Assembly (NCBI GenBank): GCA_910576935.1
Contig: CAJTKG010000010.1
Location: 1-64,000 of the forward strand
Length of the DNA: 64,000 nucleotides
Direction of reading: 5' to 3'
Source of the DNA: an uncultured Muribaculaceae bacterium
GTDB lineage: Bacteria > Bacteroidota > Bacteroidia > Bacteroidales > Muribaculaceae
Part shown: positions 34,748 through 42,954 of the stretch, piece by piece
Layout of the letters: every line of letters starts with the position of its first letter
Position numbering within the stretch: position 1 is the stretch's first letter
The notes under the pieces: model-generated
What the model was told of the DNA's origin: nothing
Seen by the model: the letters and a program-made list of their open reading frames with translations, nothing else
Database searches by the model: none
Translations under genes and position numbers: made by a program

Positions 34748-34848
34748 TATTACACACACTTAATTGCATTACCGGAATTTATTGCTAATTTTACGGCGCT
34801 TTATCAAAAGCCGCTGTAATACTTACTAATAACAACCAAAACAAAGGC

Positions 34849-36960
34849 ATGAATAAAAACACAACCGCCCGGCTTGCCGCGGCAATTATGATTCCTTGTG
34901 CTATGCTGTGCTCGTGTTCACAGAAGAGTCAGCAGATCAAATCACCAGACGGAGAAATCATTGTCGACTTCGCAATGATTCATGACGGCACCCCATCCTA
35001 CTCAGTAAAATTTCAAGGCAAAGACGTCATCAAACCATCGACACTCGGATTCGAGACTCTCGACAGTACTCAGAATTTCAGAAACGGATTCAAAATCGAC
35101 TCAGTTACCACCTCTTCGTTTCATGAGGTATGGAGTCCGGTATGGGGTGAAAACGACTCCATCGACAACACCTATAATTCTCTGACTGCATGGCTATCGA
35201 ACGATGATGTCCGCATGGCCGTCGAATTCCGTGTCTTCGACGACGGCGTAGGGTTACGCTATATATTCCCCGAGCAGAATATAAAAGAGATTCTTGTCAA
35301 AGAAGAGATGACCCAATTCGCCATGCCCGGCGATATTACCGCGTGGTGGATTCCCGGCGACTACGACACTCAGGAATACCAATATACAAAATCACGTCTG
35401 AGTGAGATCAAGGACAACATCGACAGCAGCATGATAGGCAACGTATCGCAGTCGGTATTCTCGCAGACAGGCGTACAGACCTCGCTGCAGCTCAAAAGCG
35501 ACGACGGCATCTATATCAACCTCCACGAAGCCGCTCTGATCGATTATCCCGCGATGCATCTCAACCTCAACGACTCCACTATGGTGTTCACAAGCTGGCT
35601 CACCCCGGGTATACCTACAGAAAAAGTACGCCTACAACTGCCCCGCACCACCCCGTGGCGTGTCGTCATGATAGGCGACAAGGCTACCGACATCCTCGCC
35701 TCAAACCTTGTCTACAACCTCAACGAGCCCTGCGCCCTCGACGACACCTCCTGGATCAAACCCGTCAAGTATATGGGTGTATGGTGGGAAATGATTACCG
35801 GCAAGACTTCGTGGGCATATTCCGACCTCGACAGCGTCGACCTCTCAACAATAGACTACAGCAAAGTGAAGCCCAACGGCAACCACGGTGCGAACAACGC
35901 CAACGTACGCCGCTATATCGATTTCGCCGCTGAAAACGGCTTTGACCAACTGCTCATCGAAGGCTGGAACATCGGCTGGGAAGACTGGTTCGGCAAAGAA
36001 AAAGACTTTGTCTTCGACTTTGTAACCCCCTACCCCGACTTCGACATCAAAGCCCTCAACGACTACGCCCATTCAAAAGGCATCCGTCTGATGATGCACC
36101 ACGAGACTTCAGGTTCTGTCGACAACTACGAGCGACACATGGACGCCGCCTATGACCTCATGAACAAATACGGCTACAACGCCGTCAAGAGCGGTTACGT
36201 AGGCAACATCCTGCCCAAAGGCGACACCCACTATAGCCAGCGCATGGTCAACCACTACCTCGACGCTGTCAAACGCGCAGCCGACAAACACATAATGGTC
36301 AACGGCCATGAAGCCGTGCGTCCCACCGGTCTGGCCCGCACATATCCCAACCTCGTAGGCAACGAGAGCGCCCTCGGCACCGAATACCGTGTCATGGAGC
36401 CGGGCCATATGACGATACTGCCCTTCACACGCCTCAAAGGCGGCCCGATGGACTTCACTCCCGGCATAGTCAAGATGAATATGGGCGACTTCGTCCCGGG
36501 CAGTCAGGACCATAAGAAAGCCACTGTCGCCAACCAGCTCGCGGCATATGTGACACTCTACTCACCACTGCAGATGGCGGCCGACATGCCCGAACACTAT
36601 GCCGAGAAGATGGATGCCTTCCAATTCATCAAAGACGTGCCGGTAGACTGGAGCCGTTCGATCTATCTTGACGCCGAACCGGGCGAATTCATCATCGCCG
36701 CCCGCAAGGACAAAAACAGCGACAACTGGTTTGTCGGCGGCACCACCGACAGCAACGCCCGCGAATACACCGTCAACCTCGACTTCCTGACCCCGGGCAA
36801 AACATACAAAGCGACCATCTACCGCGACGCCGATGACGCAGACTATCAGAGCAACCCCGAGGCATACGTCATCGAGACACGCGACGTCACATCGGCCGAC
36901 AGCATTGCTGTCAAAATGGCCCGCGGCGGCGGCTTCGCCATTTCACTCATCGAACAATAA
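34849..36960 (+). CDS. GH97 glycoside hydrolase, SusB-like inverting type, lipoprotein
   Basis: A 703-residue enzyme. A lipoprotein signal ends with LCSC (Cys23). The GH97 N-terminal beta-sandwich spans about 26-290, the TIM barrel about 300-600 and the C-terminal sheet about 605-703. Glu419 (HHETSG), Glu488 (NGHEAVRP) and Glu512 (GTEYR) fall at a constant offset of 20 from the catalytic Glu439, Glu508 and Glu532 I recall for B. thetaiotaomicron SusB. The position of the retaining-type Asp nucleophile holds Gly (AVKSGYVG). That points to inverting alpha-glucosidase-type action on starch-like or alpha-linked oligosaccharides. No SusC/SusD pair is adjacent. A strong terminator follows. Confidence 0.9.
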   Translation: MNKNTTARLAAAIMIPCAMLCSCSQKSQQIKSPDGEIIVDFAMIHDGTPSYSVKFQGKDVIKPSTLGFETLDSTQNFRNGFKIDSVTTSSFHEVWSPVWGENDSIDNTYNSLTAWLSNDDVRMAVEFRVFDDGVGLRYIFPEQNIKEILVKEEMTQFAMPGDITAWWIPGDYDTQEYQYTKSRLSEIKDNIDSSMIGNVSQSVFSQTGVQTSLQLKSDDGIYINLHEAALIDYPAMHLNLNDSTMVFTSWLTPGIPTEKVRLQLPRTTPWRVVMIGDKATDILASNLVYNLNEPCALDDTSWIKPVKYMGVWWEMITGKTSWAYSDLDSVDLSTIDYSKVKPNGNHGANNANVRRYIDFAAENGFDQLLIEGWNIGWEDWFGKEKDFVFDFVTPYPDFDIKALNDYAHSKGIRLMMHHETSGSVDNYERHMDAAYDLMNKYGYNAVKSGYVGNILPKGDTHYSQRMVNHYLDAVKRAADKHIMVNGHEAVRPTGLARTYPNLVGNESALGTEYRVMEPGHMTILPFTRLKGGPMDFTPGIVKMNMGDFVPGSQDHKKATVANQLAAYVTLYSPLQMAADMPEHYAEKMDAFQFIKDVPVDWSRSIYLDAEPGEFIIAARKDKNSDNWFVGGTTDSNAREYTVNLDFLTPGKTYKATIYRDADDADYQSNPEAYVIETRDVTSADSIAVKMARGGGFAISLIEQ

Positions 36961-36992
36961 CTACCCCCTCAACACAGTTTGACAAAATACCT

Positions 36993-37030
36993 AATCAGCT
37001 TCGGTATTTTTTACCGAAGCTGATTTTTTA
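36993..37030 (+). terminator. terminator after GH97 gene
   Basis: A perfect 14-bp stem (36993-37006 with 37012-37025) with a 5-base T loop and a downstream T-run. It lies 33 bases after the stop codon. Confidence 0.9.
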
Positions 37031-37079
37031 TACTCCACCCCGACACAGACCGAGCTAAAGACCCTAAAAATCAAGCCGC

Positions 37080-37110
37080 TTGCCCAAATAAGAAATAATT
37101 GCTAAATTTG
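37080..37110 (+). promoter_or_regulatory. promoter of lysA, abutting its start codon
   Basis: TTG (37080-37082), 20 bases, then TAAATTTG (37103-37110): a full Bacteroidetes promoter. The ATG begins only four bases after the -7 box, which predicts a leaderless transcript. Confidence 0.75.
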
Positions 37111-37114
37111 CGCC

Positions 37115-38263
37115 ATGATTTCAACTATTGCCAAACTCGGGGACCTCAATACCCCATGCTATTTCTACGACATGACTCTTTTGCGACGCACTATCGCCTC
37201 GCTGAAAGAAGCTATAGACAACAGGCCGATACATGTACATTACGCAATGAAGGCCAACTCAAACCCCGAGATACTCCGCGCGATCAGCAACGCCGGCTTC
37301 GGTGCCGACTGTGTTAGCGGCGGCGAGATCAGGCTGGCCTTGAAATGTGGCTTCAAAGCCGCCGATATCTCTTATGCCGGAGTAGGCAAGACCGATGACG
37401 AAATCAATCTCGGACTCGAATGCGGCATAGGCTGTTTCATCGTCGAGTCGATAGAAGAACTCGCGATGATCGGTGATATCTCAGCTACGCGCGGCGCAAA
37501 AGCCCCGGTGGCGTTGCGAATCAATCCCGATATCGACGCCCACACCCATCATTATATAACTACGGGATTGAAGGAAAACAAGTTCGGCATAGACATGCGT
37601 CTGCTCGACAAAGCCATCGACACCCTCGACCGTTATCAATCGCTGCAACTAAAAGGTCTGCATTTCCATATCGGTTCACAGATACTGACGCCCGAACCTT
37701 TCGTCGAACTGTGTCATCGCGTCAACCGCCTGTCAAAGCAGATCACATCACACGGTCATAATCTCGAATTCATAGACACGGGCGGCGGCTTCGGCATAGA
37801 CTATGACGACCCCGACGCTAACCCCATACCAGACTTCAAGCCCTTTATTGACGCTATAATGGACAATCTCGACATGAGTCTGTGCAACTACGTCATAATC
37901 GAGCCGGGGCGCTCGCTGGTAGCGCAATGCGGCACACTTCTGTCTCATGTCATATACGTAAAAGAAGGTATTGAAAAGAAATTCATAATACTCGACGCCG
38001 GTATGAACAACCTTATACGACCGGCCCTATATGGCGCACACCACCGCATCGAAAACATCTCAACCAAAACCGGTACAACATATGAAAAATATGACGTAGT
38101 CGGTCCTATTTGCGAAAGTTCCGACATCTTTGCCGAGGATGAAAACCTTCCCCGTACCCGACGAGGCGACATCATCGCAATACGTTCGGCCGGCGCATAC
38201 GGCGAAACGATGTCATCGACATACAACTCGCGGCCCCTGCAATCTTTCATACTTAAAGATTAA
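37115..38263 (+). CDS. lysA: diaminopimelate decarboxylase
   Basis: A 382-residue PLP-dependent fold-III decarboxylase making L-lysine from meso-diaminopimelate. The PLP lysine is Lys46 in HYAMKAN. Other signatures: LHFHIGSQI, the glycine loop DTGGGFGIDY, EPGRSLVAQCG, and the dimer-contributed GPICESSDIF with the catalytic Cys plus GAYGETMSS near the end. It is a stand-alone enzyme, not the aspartokinase-LysA fusion found in some bacteria. The chosen ATG lies right after the promoter, so no ribosome-binding site is available upstream. Some decarboxylases of this fold act on carboxynorspermidine, but the C-terminal motifs favour LysA. Confidence 0.85.
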   Translation: MISTIAKLGDLNTPCYFYDMTLLRRTIASLKEAIDNRPIHVHYAMKANSNPEILRAISNAGFGADCVSGGEIRLALKCGFKAADISYAGVGKTDDEINLGLECGIGCFIVESIEELAMIGDISATRGAKAPVALRINPDIDAHTHHYITTGLKENKFGIDMRLLDKAIDTLDRYQSLQLKGLHFHIGSQILTPEPFVELCHRVNRLSKQITSHGHNLEFIDTGGGFGIDYDDPDANPIPDFKPFIDAIMDNLDMSLCNYVIIEPGRSLVAQCGTLLSHVIYVKEGIEKKFIILDAGMNNLIRPALYGAHHRIENISTKTGTTYEKYDVVGPICESSDIFAEDENLPRTRRGDIIAIRSAGAYGETMSSTYNSRPLQSFILKD

Positions 38264-38451
38264 GCGACCTCGCCCCACGTAAGGCCATCAACCGAAGATG
38301 TAATAAATCGATTCGAAGGTTGAAACCGAGGTTGACGAAAGAATTCGCTCCATGCGCCTTTGAAACTCTCGCACTATGATATCACCGTTTGAAAAAATGG
38401 AGCGATATTAACAATTTTTATTTAGCGGGGGATGATATGTGATTTTTTTCG

Positions 38452-38459
38452 TATCTTTG
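38452..38459 (+). promoter_or_regulatory. -7 box (TATCTTTG) for carAB
   Basis: Perfect TAnnTTTG 57 bases before the carA start, in the extended context TTCGTATCTTTGC. An ATG at 38461 directly after it opens a 44-codon frame that overlaps carA out of frame; it shows no protein-like features and is probably chance. Confidence 0.55.
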
Positions 38460-38516
38460 CATGGTTTTCCAATCATTAGGGGAGCCAAACTCACATTTAC
38501 TGCAAAAACCACCCCT

Positions 38517-39650
38517 ATGCGAGAGACAAAACGCGCCGTCCTCATTCTTGCCGACGGCACCAAATTTGAAGGTAAATCCTTCGGCTATGAAGCATCGGCC
38601 TCCGGAGAAGTAGTTTTCAACACCGCCATGACCGGCTATCCCGAGAGCCTGACCGACCCGTCTTATGAAGGCCAGATTCTGGTAACGACATTCCCTCTTC
38701 TCGGCAATTACGGTGTGCCGCCGGCCGACAGCCGTGAATTTCTAAGCGATTATCTTGAAGACTCACATATACACTGCCGCGCCATCGTCGCTCAAGATTA
38801 TTCATGGCAACACAGCCACTGGCTGGCCGACCGCTCACTCTCTGACTGGCTTAAAAGCGAAAAAATAACCGGCATATACGACATCGACACCCGCGCCCTG
38901 ACCAAGCACCTGCGTGAAAACGGCTCAATGCTTGGCAAAATCATCATCGAGGGCTGTGACGATGTCGATTTTTATAATCCCAATCTCGAAAACCTCGTCG
39001 GAATGACATCAAGCAGTGGTGTCACTCTCTATGACACCGATACTGACGGTCACATCAATGCTGTCTGTCTCGACAACGAGAATCCCGACGCAGGCAAATC
39101 AGACAAAAAGACGGTCGTGTTGGTCGACTGCGGCGTCAAGCACAACATCATACGTTGCCTGACGCGGCGTGGTGTGCGTGTTGTGCGAGTGCCGTGGGAC
39201 TACGACTTCAACCGCATCGCATACGACGGTCTGTTTATCTCTAACGGCCCCGGCAATCCCGACTTTGCCGAGGCAACTGTCACCAACCTGCGACGCGCTC
39301 TCGACGGAGACCGCCCCATCTGCGGTATCTGTATGGGCAACCAATTGCTTGCCAAGGCTGCCGGCGCAAAGATATATAAGCTCAAATACGGTCACCGCAG
39401 CCATAACCAGCCTGTGCGCCGTGTAGGCACCGATACCTGCTTCGTGACATCGCAGAACCATGGCTTCGCCGTCGATTCAAATACCTTGCCCGAAGGATGG
39501 GAGCCTCTTTTCGTCAACATGAACGACGGCACCAACGAAGGTATACGCCATATCACCAAACCATTTTTCTCGGCCCAGTTCCACCCCGAAGCATCGAGCG
39601 GGCCGAAAGATACCGAATTCCTTTTTGACGAATTTATAAGCTTGCTCTAA
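38517..39650 (+). CDS. carA: carbamoyl-phosphate synthase small (glutaminase) subunit
   Basis: A 377-residue subunit that hydrolyses glutamine and channels ammonia to CarB. The ATG at 38517 gives the typical start (RETKRAVLILADGTKFEGKSFG, read in parts); the frame is open for 26 more codons, but those overlap the -7 box. The N-terminal domain contains VFNTAMTGYPESLTDPSYEGQ, in parts. The class I amidotransferase domain has the nucleophile Cys in PICGICMGNQLL and the His/Glu pair in AQFHPEASSGP. carB follows after 28 bases. The pair supplies carbamoyl phosphate for arginine and pyrimidines. Confidence 0.95.
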   Translation: MRETKRAVLILADGTKFEGKSFGYEASASGEVVFNTAMTGYPESLTDPSYEGQILVTTFPLLGNYGVPPADSREFLSDYLEDSHIHCRAIVAQDYSWQHSHWLADRSLSDWLKSEKITGIYDIDTRALTKHLRENGSMLGKIIIEGCDDVDFYNPNLENLVGMTSSSGVTLYDTDTDGHINAVCLDNENPDAGKSDKKTVVLVDCGVKHNIIRCLTRRGVRVVRVPWDYDFNRIAYDGLFISNGPGNPDFAEATVTNLRRALDGDRPICGICMGNQLLAKAAGAKIYKLKYGHRSHNQPVRRVGTDTCFVTSQNHGFAVDSNTLPEGWEPLFVNMNDGTNEGIRHITKPFFSAQFHPEASSGPKDTEFLFDEFISLL

Positions 39651-39678
39651 CCCCCGATAGTAAAGACAATAACCGACA

Positions 39679-42600
39679 ATGGCAAACGACAAAAAAATTA
39701 AGAAAGTGCTGCTTCTCGGTAGCGGCGCCCTGAAAATCGGCGAAGCCGGCGAATTTGACTATTCAGGCTCTCAAGCTCTCAAGGCTATGCGTGAAGAAGG
39801 CATAAACACCGTGCTGATCAACCCCAATATCGCGACAGTCCAGACATCGGAGGGTTTTGCCGACAAGATCTATTTCTTGCCCGTGACTCCTTATTTCGTC
39901 GAGAAAATCATAGCAAAAGAGCGGCCGGACGGCATAATGCTCGCCTTCGGCGGCCAGACGGCCCTAAACTGCGGCGTGGCTCTTTATGAAAACGGAATTC
40001 TCGAACGCTATGGCGTCGAAGTGCTCGGTACACCTGTGCGCGCCATCATGGACACCGAAGACCGCGAGCTCTTTGTCAAGAAACTCGACGAAATCGACAT
40101 CAAGACCATCAAAAGCGAGGCTGTCGACAATATCGACGACGCACTGCGTGTAGCCAATACATTGGGATATCCGGTCATCGTGCGCGCAGCATATGCCCTC
40201 GGAGGTCTCGGCAGCGGTTTCTGCGACAATGACAGCGAGCTTCGCTCTCTGACAGAAAAAGCTCTCGCCTTCTCCCCCCAGGTGCTCGTCGAAAAATCGC
40301 TCAAGGGATGGAAAGAGGTCGAGTATGAAGTCGTACGCGACCGTTTTGACAATTGTATCACCGTCTGCAACATGGAAAACTTCGATCCGCTCGGTATCCA
40401 CACCGGCGAAAGCATCGTCGTAGCTCCGTCGCAGACACTGTCGAATGACGACTACCACTACCTGCGGTCACTGGCAATAAAAATCATACGCCACATCGGC
40501 ATCGTCGGCGAGTGTAACGTGCAGTATGCCTACGACCCTTCGTCGATGGACTATCGCGTCATCGAAGTAAACGCCCGCCTCAGCCGTTCGTCAGCGCTGG
40601 CGTCAAAAGCGACAGGTTATCCTCTTGCTTTCGTCGCTGCCAAACTCGGCCTCGGCTACGGCCTGTTCGATCTCAAGAACGCTGTCACCCAGAGCACATC
40701 GGCTTTCTTCGAACCGGCTCTCGACTATCTTGTTGTCAAGATTCCGCGTTGGGATCTCGGCAAATTCCACGGAGTCAAACGCGAGATCGGCTCGTCGATG
40801 AAATCTGTAGGCGAAGTAATGGCCATAGGCCGCACCTTTGAAGAGGCCATACAGAAAGGTCTGCGCATGATCGGACAGGGCATGCACGGCTTTGTAGAAA
40901 ACAAAGAGCTGAAAATCGATGACATCGACACAGCGCTGACCGAGCCGACCGACAAACGCATATTCGTCATAGCCAAAGCACTGACACACGGCTATACTGT
41001 CGAGCGCATCCATGAGCTGACAAAAATCGACACATGGTTTTTATATAAACTCAAAAACATCATTGACACCGCCGACGAACTTGCCGAAGTCAACCGGCTC
41101 GAAGACCTCGATCACAACCTGCTACGTCTTGCAAAGCAACAAGGATTCAGCGACTTTCAGGTTGCCCGCGGCGTGCTGAAAGAAAGAATGACCGACGCCG
41201 AGAACGCCGTCACTACTGTGCGCGCTCTGCGCAAGTCACTCGGTATCGTCCCCGCCGTCAAGCAGATCGACACCCTTGCCGCCGAATATCCGGCAAAGAC
41301 CAACTATCTCTATCTCACATACAACGGTACGGAAAACGACATCGATTACGAAAACGACGGACGTTCGGTTGTCGTGCTCGGCTCGGGCGCATACCGCATC
41401 GGTTCGTCAGTCGAATTCGACTGGTGTTCGGTCAACGCCCTTATGACTGTCAAACGTCAGGGATGGCGCTCGGTGATGATCAACTACAACCCCGAGACAG
41501 TCTCGACCGACTACGACATGTGTGACCGTCTCTACTTCGACGAGCTGACCTATGAGCGCGTAATGGACATCATCGACCTCGAACAGCCCCACGGCACGAT
41601 ATTATCTGTCGGAGGCCAGATACCCAACAATCTGGCCACACGCCTCGATGCCGCCGGTGTCAACATACTCGGCACCGACGCACGAAGCATCGACAATGCC
41701 GAAGACCGTCACAAATTCTCGGCTATGCTCGACCGTCTGGGCATCGACCAGCCTCGCTGGCGCGAATTGACAAGCATCGAGGATATCGACCGCTTTATCG
41801 CCGAAGTAGGCTTCCCCGTACTTGTCCGCCCGAGCTATGTACTATCAGGTGCAGCAATGAACGTCTGCTCGAACCACGAAGACCTCGTGCGCTTCCTGCG
41901 CCTGGCGGCGAATGTCTCCAAACAGCATCCCGTCGTGGTCACCGAGTTCATACAGTTTGCAAAAGAAATCGAAATGGACGCCGTGGCCCAGAACGGCGAA
42001 ATCAAAGCCTACGCCATAAGCGAGCACATCGAGTTTGCCGGCGTGCACTCGGGCGACGCAACCATACAGTTCCCCCCGCAGAAGCTATATGTCGAGACGA
42101 TGCGACGCATCAAGAAAGTGTCGTCACAGATCGCACGCGCGCTCAACATCTCGGGTCCGTTCAACATACAATATCTTGCCAAAGACAACGATATCAAGGT
42201 CATCGAATGTAATCTGCGGGCATCGCGAAGCTTCCCGTTCGTATCAAAGATACTTAAGATAAACTTCATCGATCTGGCAACAAAAATCATGCTCGGACTG
42301 CCGGTAGAAAAGCCGCACAAAAATGCGTTCGACCTCGACTACGTCGGTATCAAGGCATCGCAGTTTTCGTTCTCGCGTCTTCAGGGCGCAGACCCGGTGC
42401 TTGGCGTCGACATGTCCTCGACGGGCGAAGTAGGCTGTATCGGCAACGACACCTCCGAAGCAATATTGAAGTCTATGCTTGCCGTGGGCCTGCGTGTGCC
42501 TCAGAAGGCGATACTACTCAGCACCGGCGGGCCTAAACAGAAAGCCGACATGCTCGACGCGGCCCACATGCTCAACAACAAAGGCTATAAGATATTTGCA

Positions 42601-42906
42601 ACCGGCGGCACCCACAGTTTCCTGAACGACAACGGCATACCGGCAATACGCTGCTATTGGCCGTCGCAACCCGACATGCAGCCTCAGGCGCTGCAGCTGC
42701 TCCACGACAAAGCCGTCGATCTGGTCGTGAACATCCCCAAAAATCTTACATCGGCCGAACTCAGCAACGGCTACAAGATACGCCGCGCCGCAATAGACCT
42801 TAACATTCCCCTGCTCACAAACGCCCGTCTGGCCTCAACATTCATAAGAGCGTTCTCGACAATGCCGCTCGACGACATCGAGATCAAGAGCTGGGATGAA
42901 TATTGA
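39679..42906 (+). CDS. carB: carbamoyl-phosphate synthase large subunit
   Basis: A 1075-residue subunit with two homologous ATP-grasp synthetase halves. The first begins KKVLLLGSGALKIGEAGEFDYSG (in parts) and the second begins VVVLGSGAYRIGSSVEFDW near residue 558. Each half carries a preATP-grasp fold, a glycine-rich loop (RAAYALGGLGSG; RPSYVLSGAAM) and metal-ligand Glu/Asn clusters (EVNARLSRSSALASKATGYP-type, in parts). A helical oligomerisation domain lies between them (about 405-550), and a C-terminal MGS-like allosteric domain covers about 940-1075. Full length and close to the E. coli size. Confidence 0.96.
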   Translation: MANDKKIKKVLLLGSGALKIGEAGEFDYSGSQALKAMREEGINTVLINPNIATVQTSEGFADKIYFLPVTPYFVEKIIAKERPDGIMLAFGGQTALNCGVALYENGILERYGVEVLGTPVRAIMDTEDRELFVKKLDEIDIKTIKSEAVDNIDDALRVANTLGYPVIVRAAYALGGLGSGFCDNDSELRSLTEKALAFSPQVLVEKSLKGWKEVEYEVVRDRFDNCITVCNMENFDPLGIHTGESIVVAPSQTLSNDDYHYLRSLAIKIIRHIGIVGECNVQYAYDPSSMDYRVIEVNARLSRSSALASKATGYPLAFVAAKLGLGYGLFDLKNAVTQSTSAFFEPALDYLVVKIPRWDLGKFHGVKREIGSSMKSVGEVMAIGRTFEEAIQKGLRMIGQGMHGFVENKELKIDDIDTALTEPTDKRIFVIAKALTHGYTVERIHELTKIDTWFLYKLKNIIDTADELAEVNRLEDLDHNLLRLAKQQGFSDFQVARGVLKERMTDAENAVTTVRALRKSLGIVPAVKQIDTLAAEYPAKTNYLYLTYNGTENDIDYENDGRSVVVLGSGAYRIGSSVEFDWCSVNALMTVKRQGWRSVMINYNPETVSTDYDMCDRLYFDELTYERVMDIIDLEQPHGTILSVGGQIPNNLATRLDAAGVNILGTDARSIDNAEDRHKFSAMLDRLGIDQPRWRELTSIEDIDRFIAEVGFPVLVRPSYVLSGAAMNVCSNHEDLVRFLRLAANVSKQHPVVVTEFIQFAKEIEMDAVAQNGEIKAYAISEHIEFAGVHSGDATIQFPPQKLYVETMRRIKKVSSQIARALNISGPFNIQYLAKDNDIKVIECNLRASRSFPFVSKILKINFIDLATKIMLGLPVEKPHKNAFDLDYVGIKASQFSFSRLQGADPVLGVDMSSTGEVGCIGNDTSEAILKSMLAVGLRVPQKAILLSTGGPKQKADMLDAAHMLNNKGYKIFATGGTHSFLNDNGIPAIRCYWPSQPDMQPQALQLLHDKAVDLVVNIPKNLTSAELSNGYKIRRAAIDLNIPLLTNARLASTFIRAFSTMPLDDIEIKSWDEY

Positions 42907-42954
42907 TAAACAGCTACAATCAACCATATTATCAACCATTAAAAACCTCACGTT

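Noticed and set aside
38461..38595. Upstream frame starting right after the carA -7 box
   Set aside because: It overlaps carA out of frame, ends after 44 codons and shows no protein-like composition; chance ATG after TTTGC is likely.
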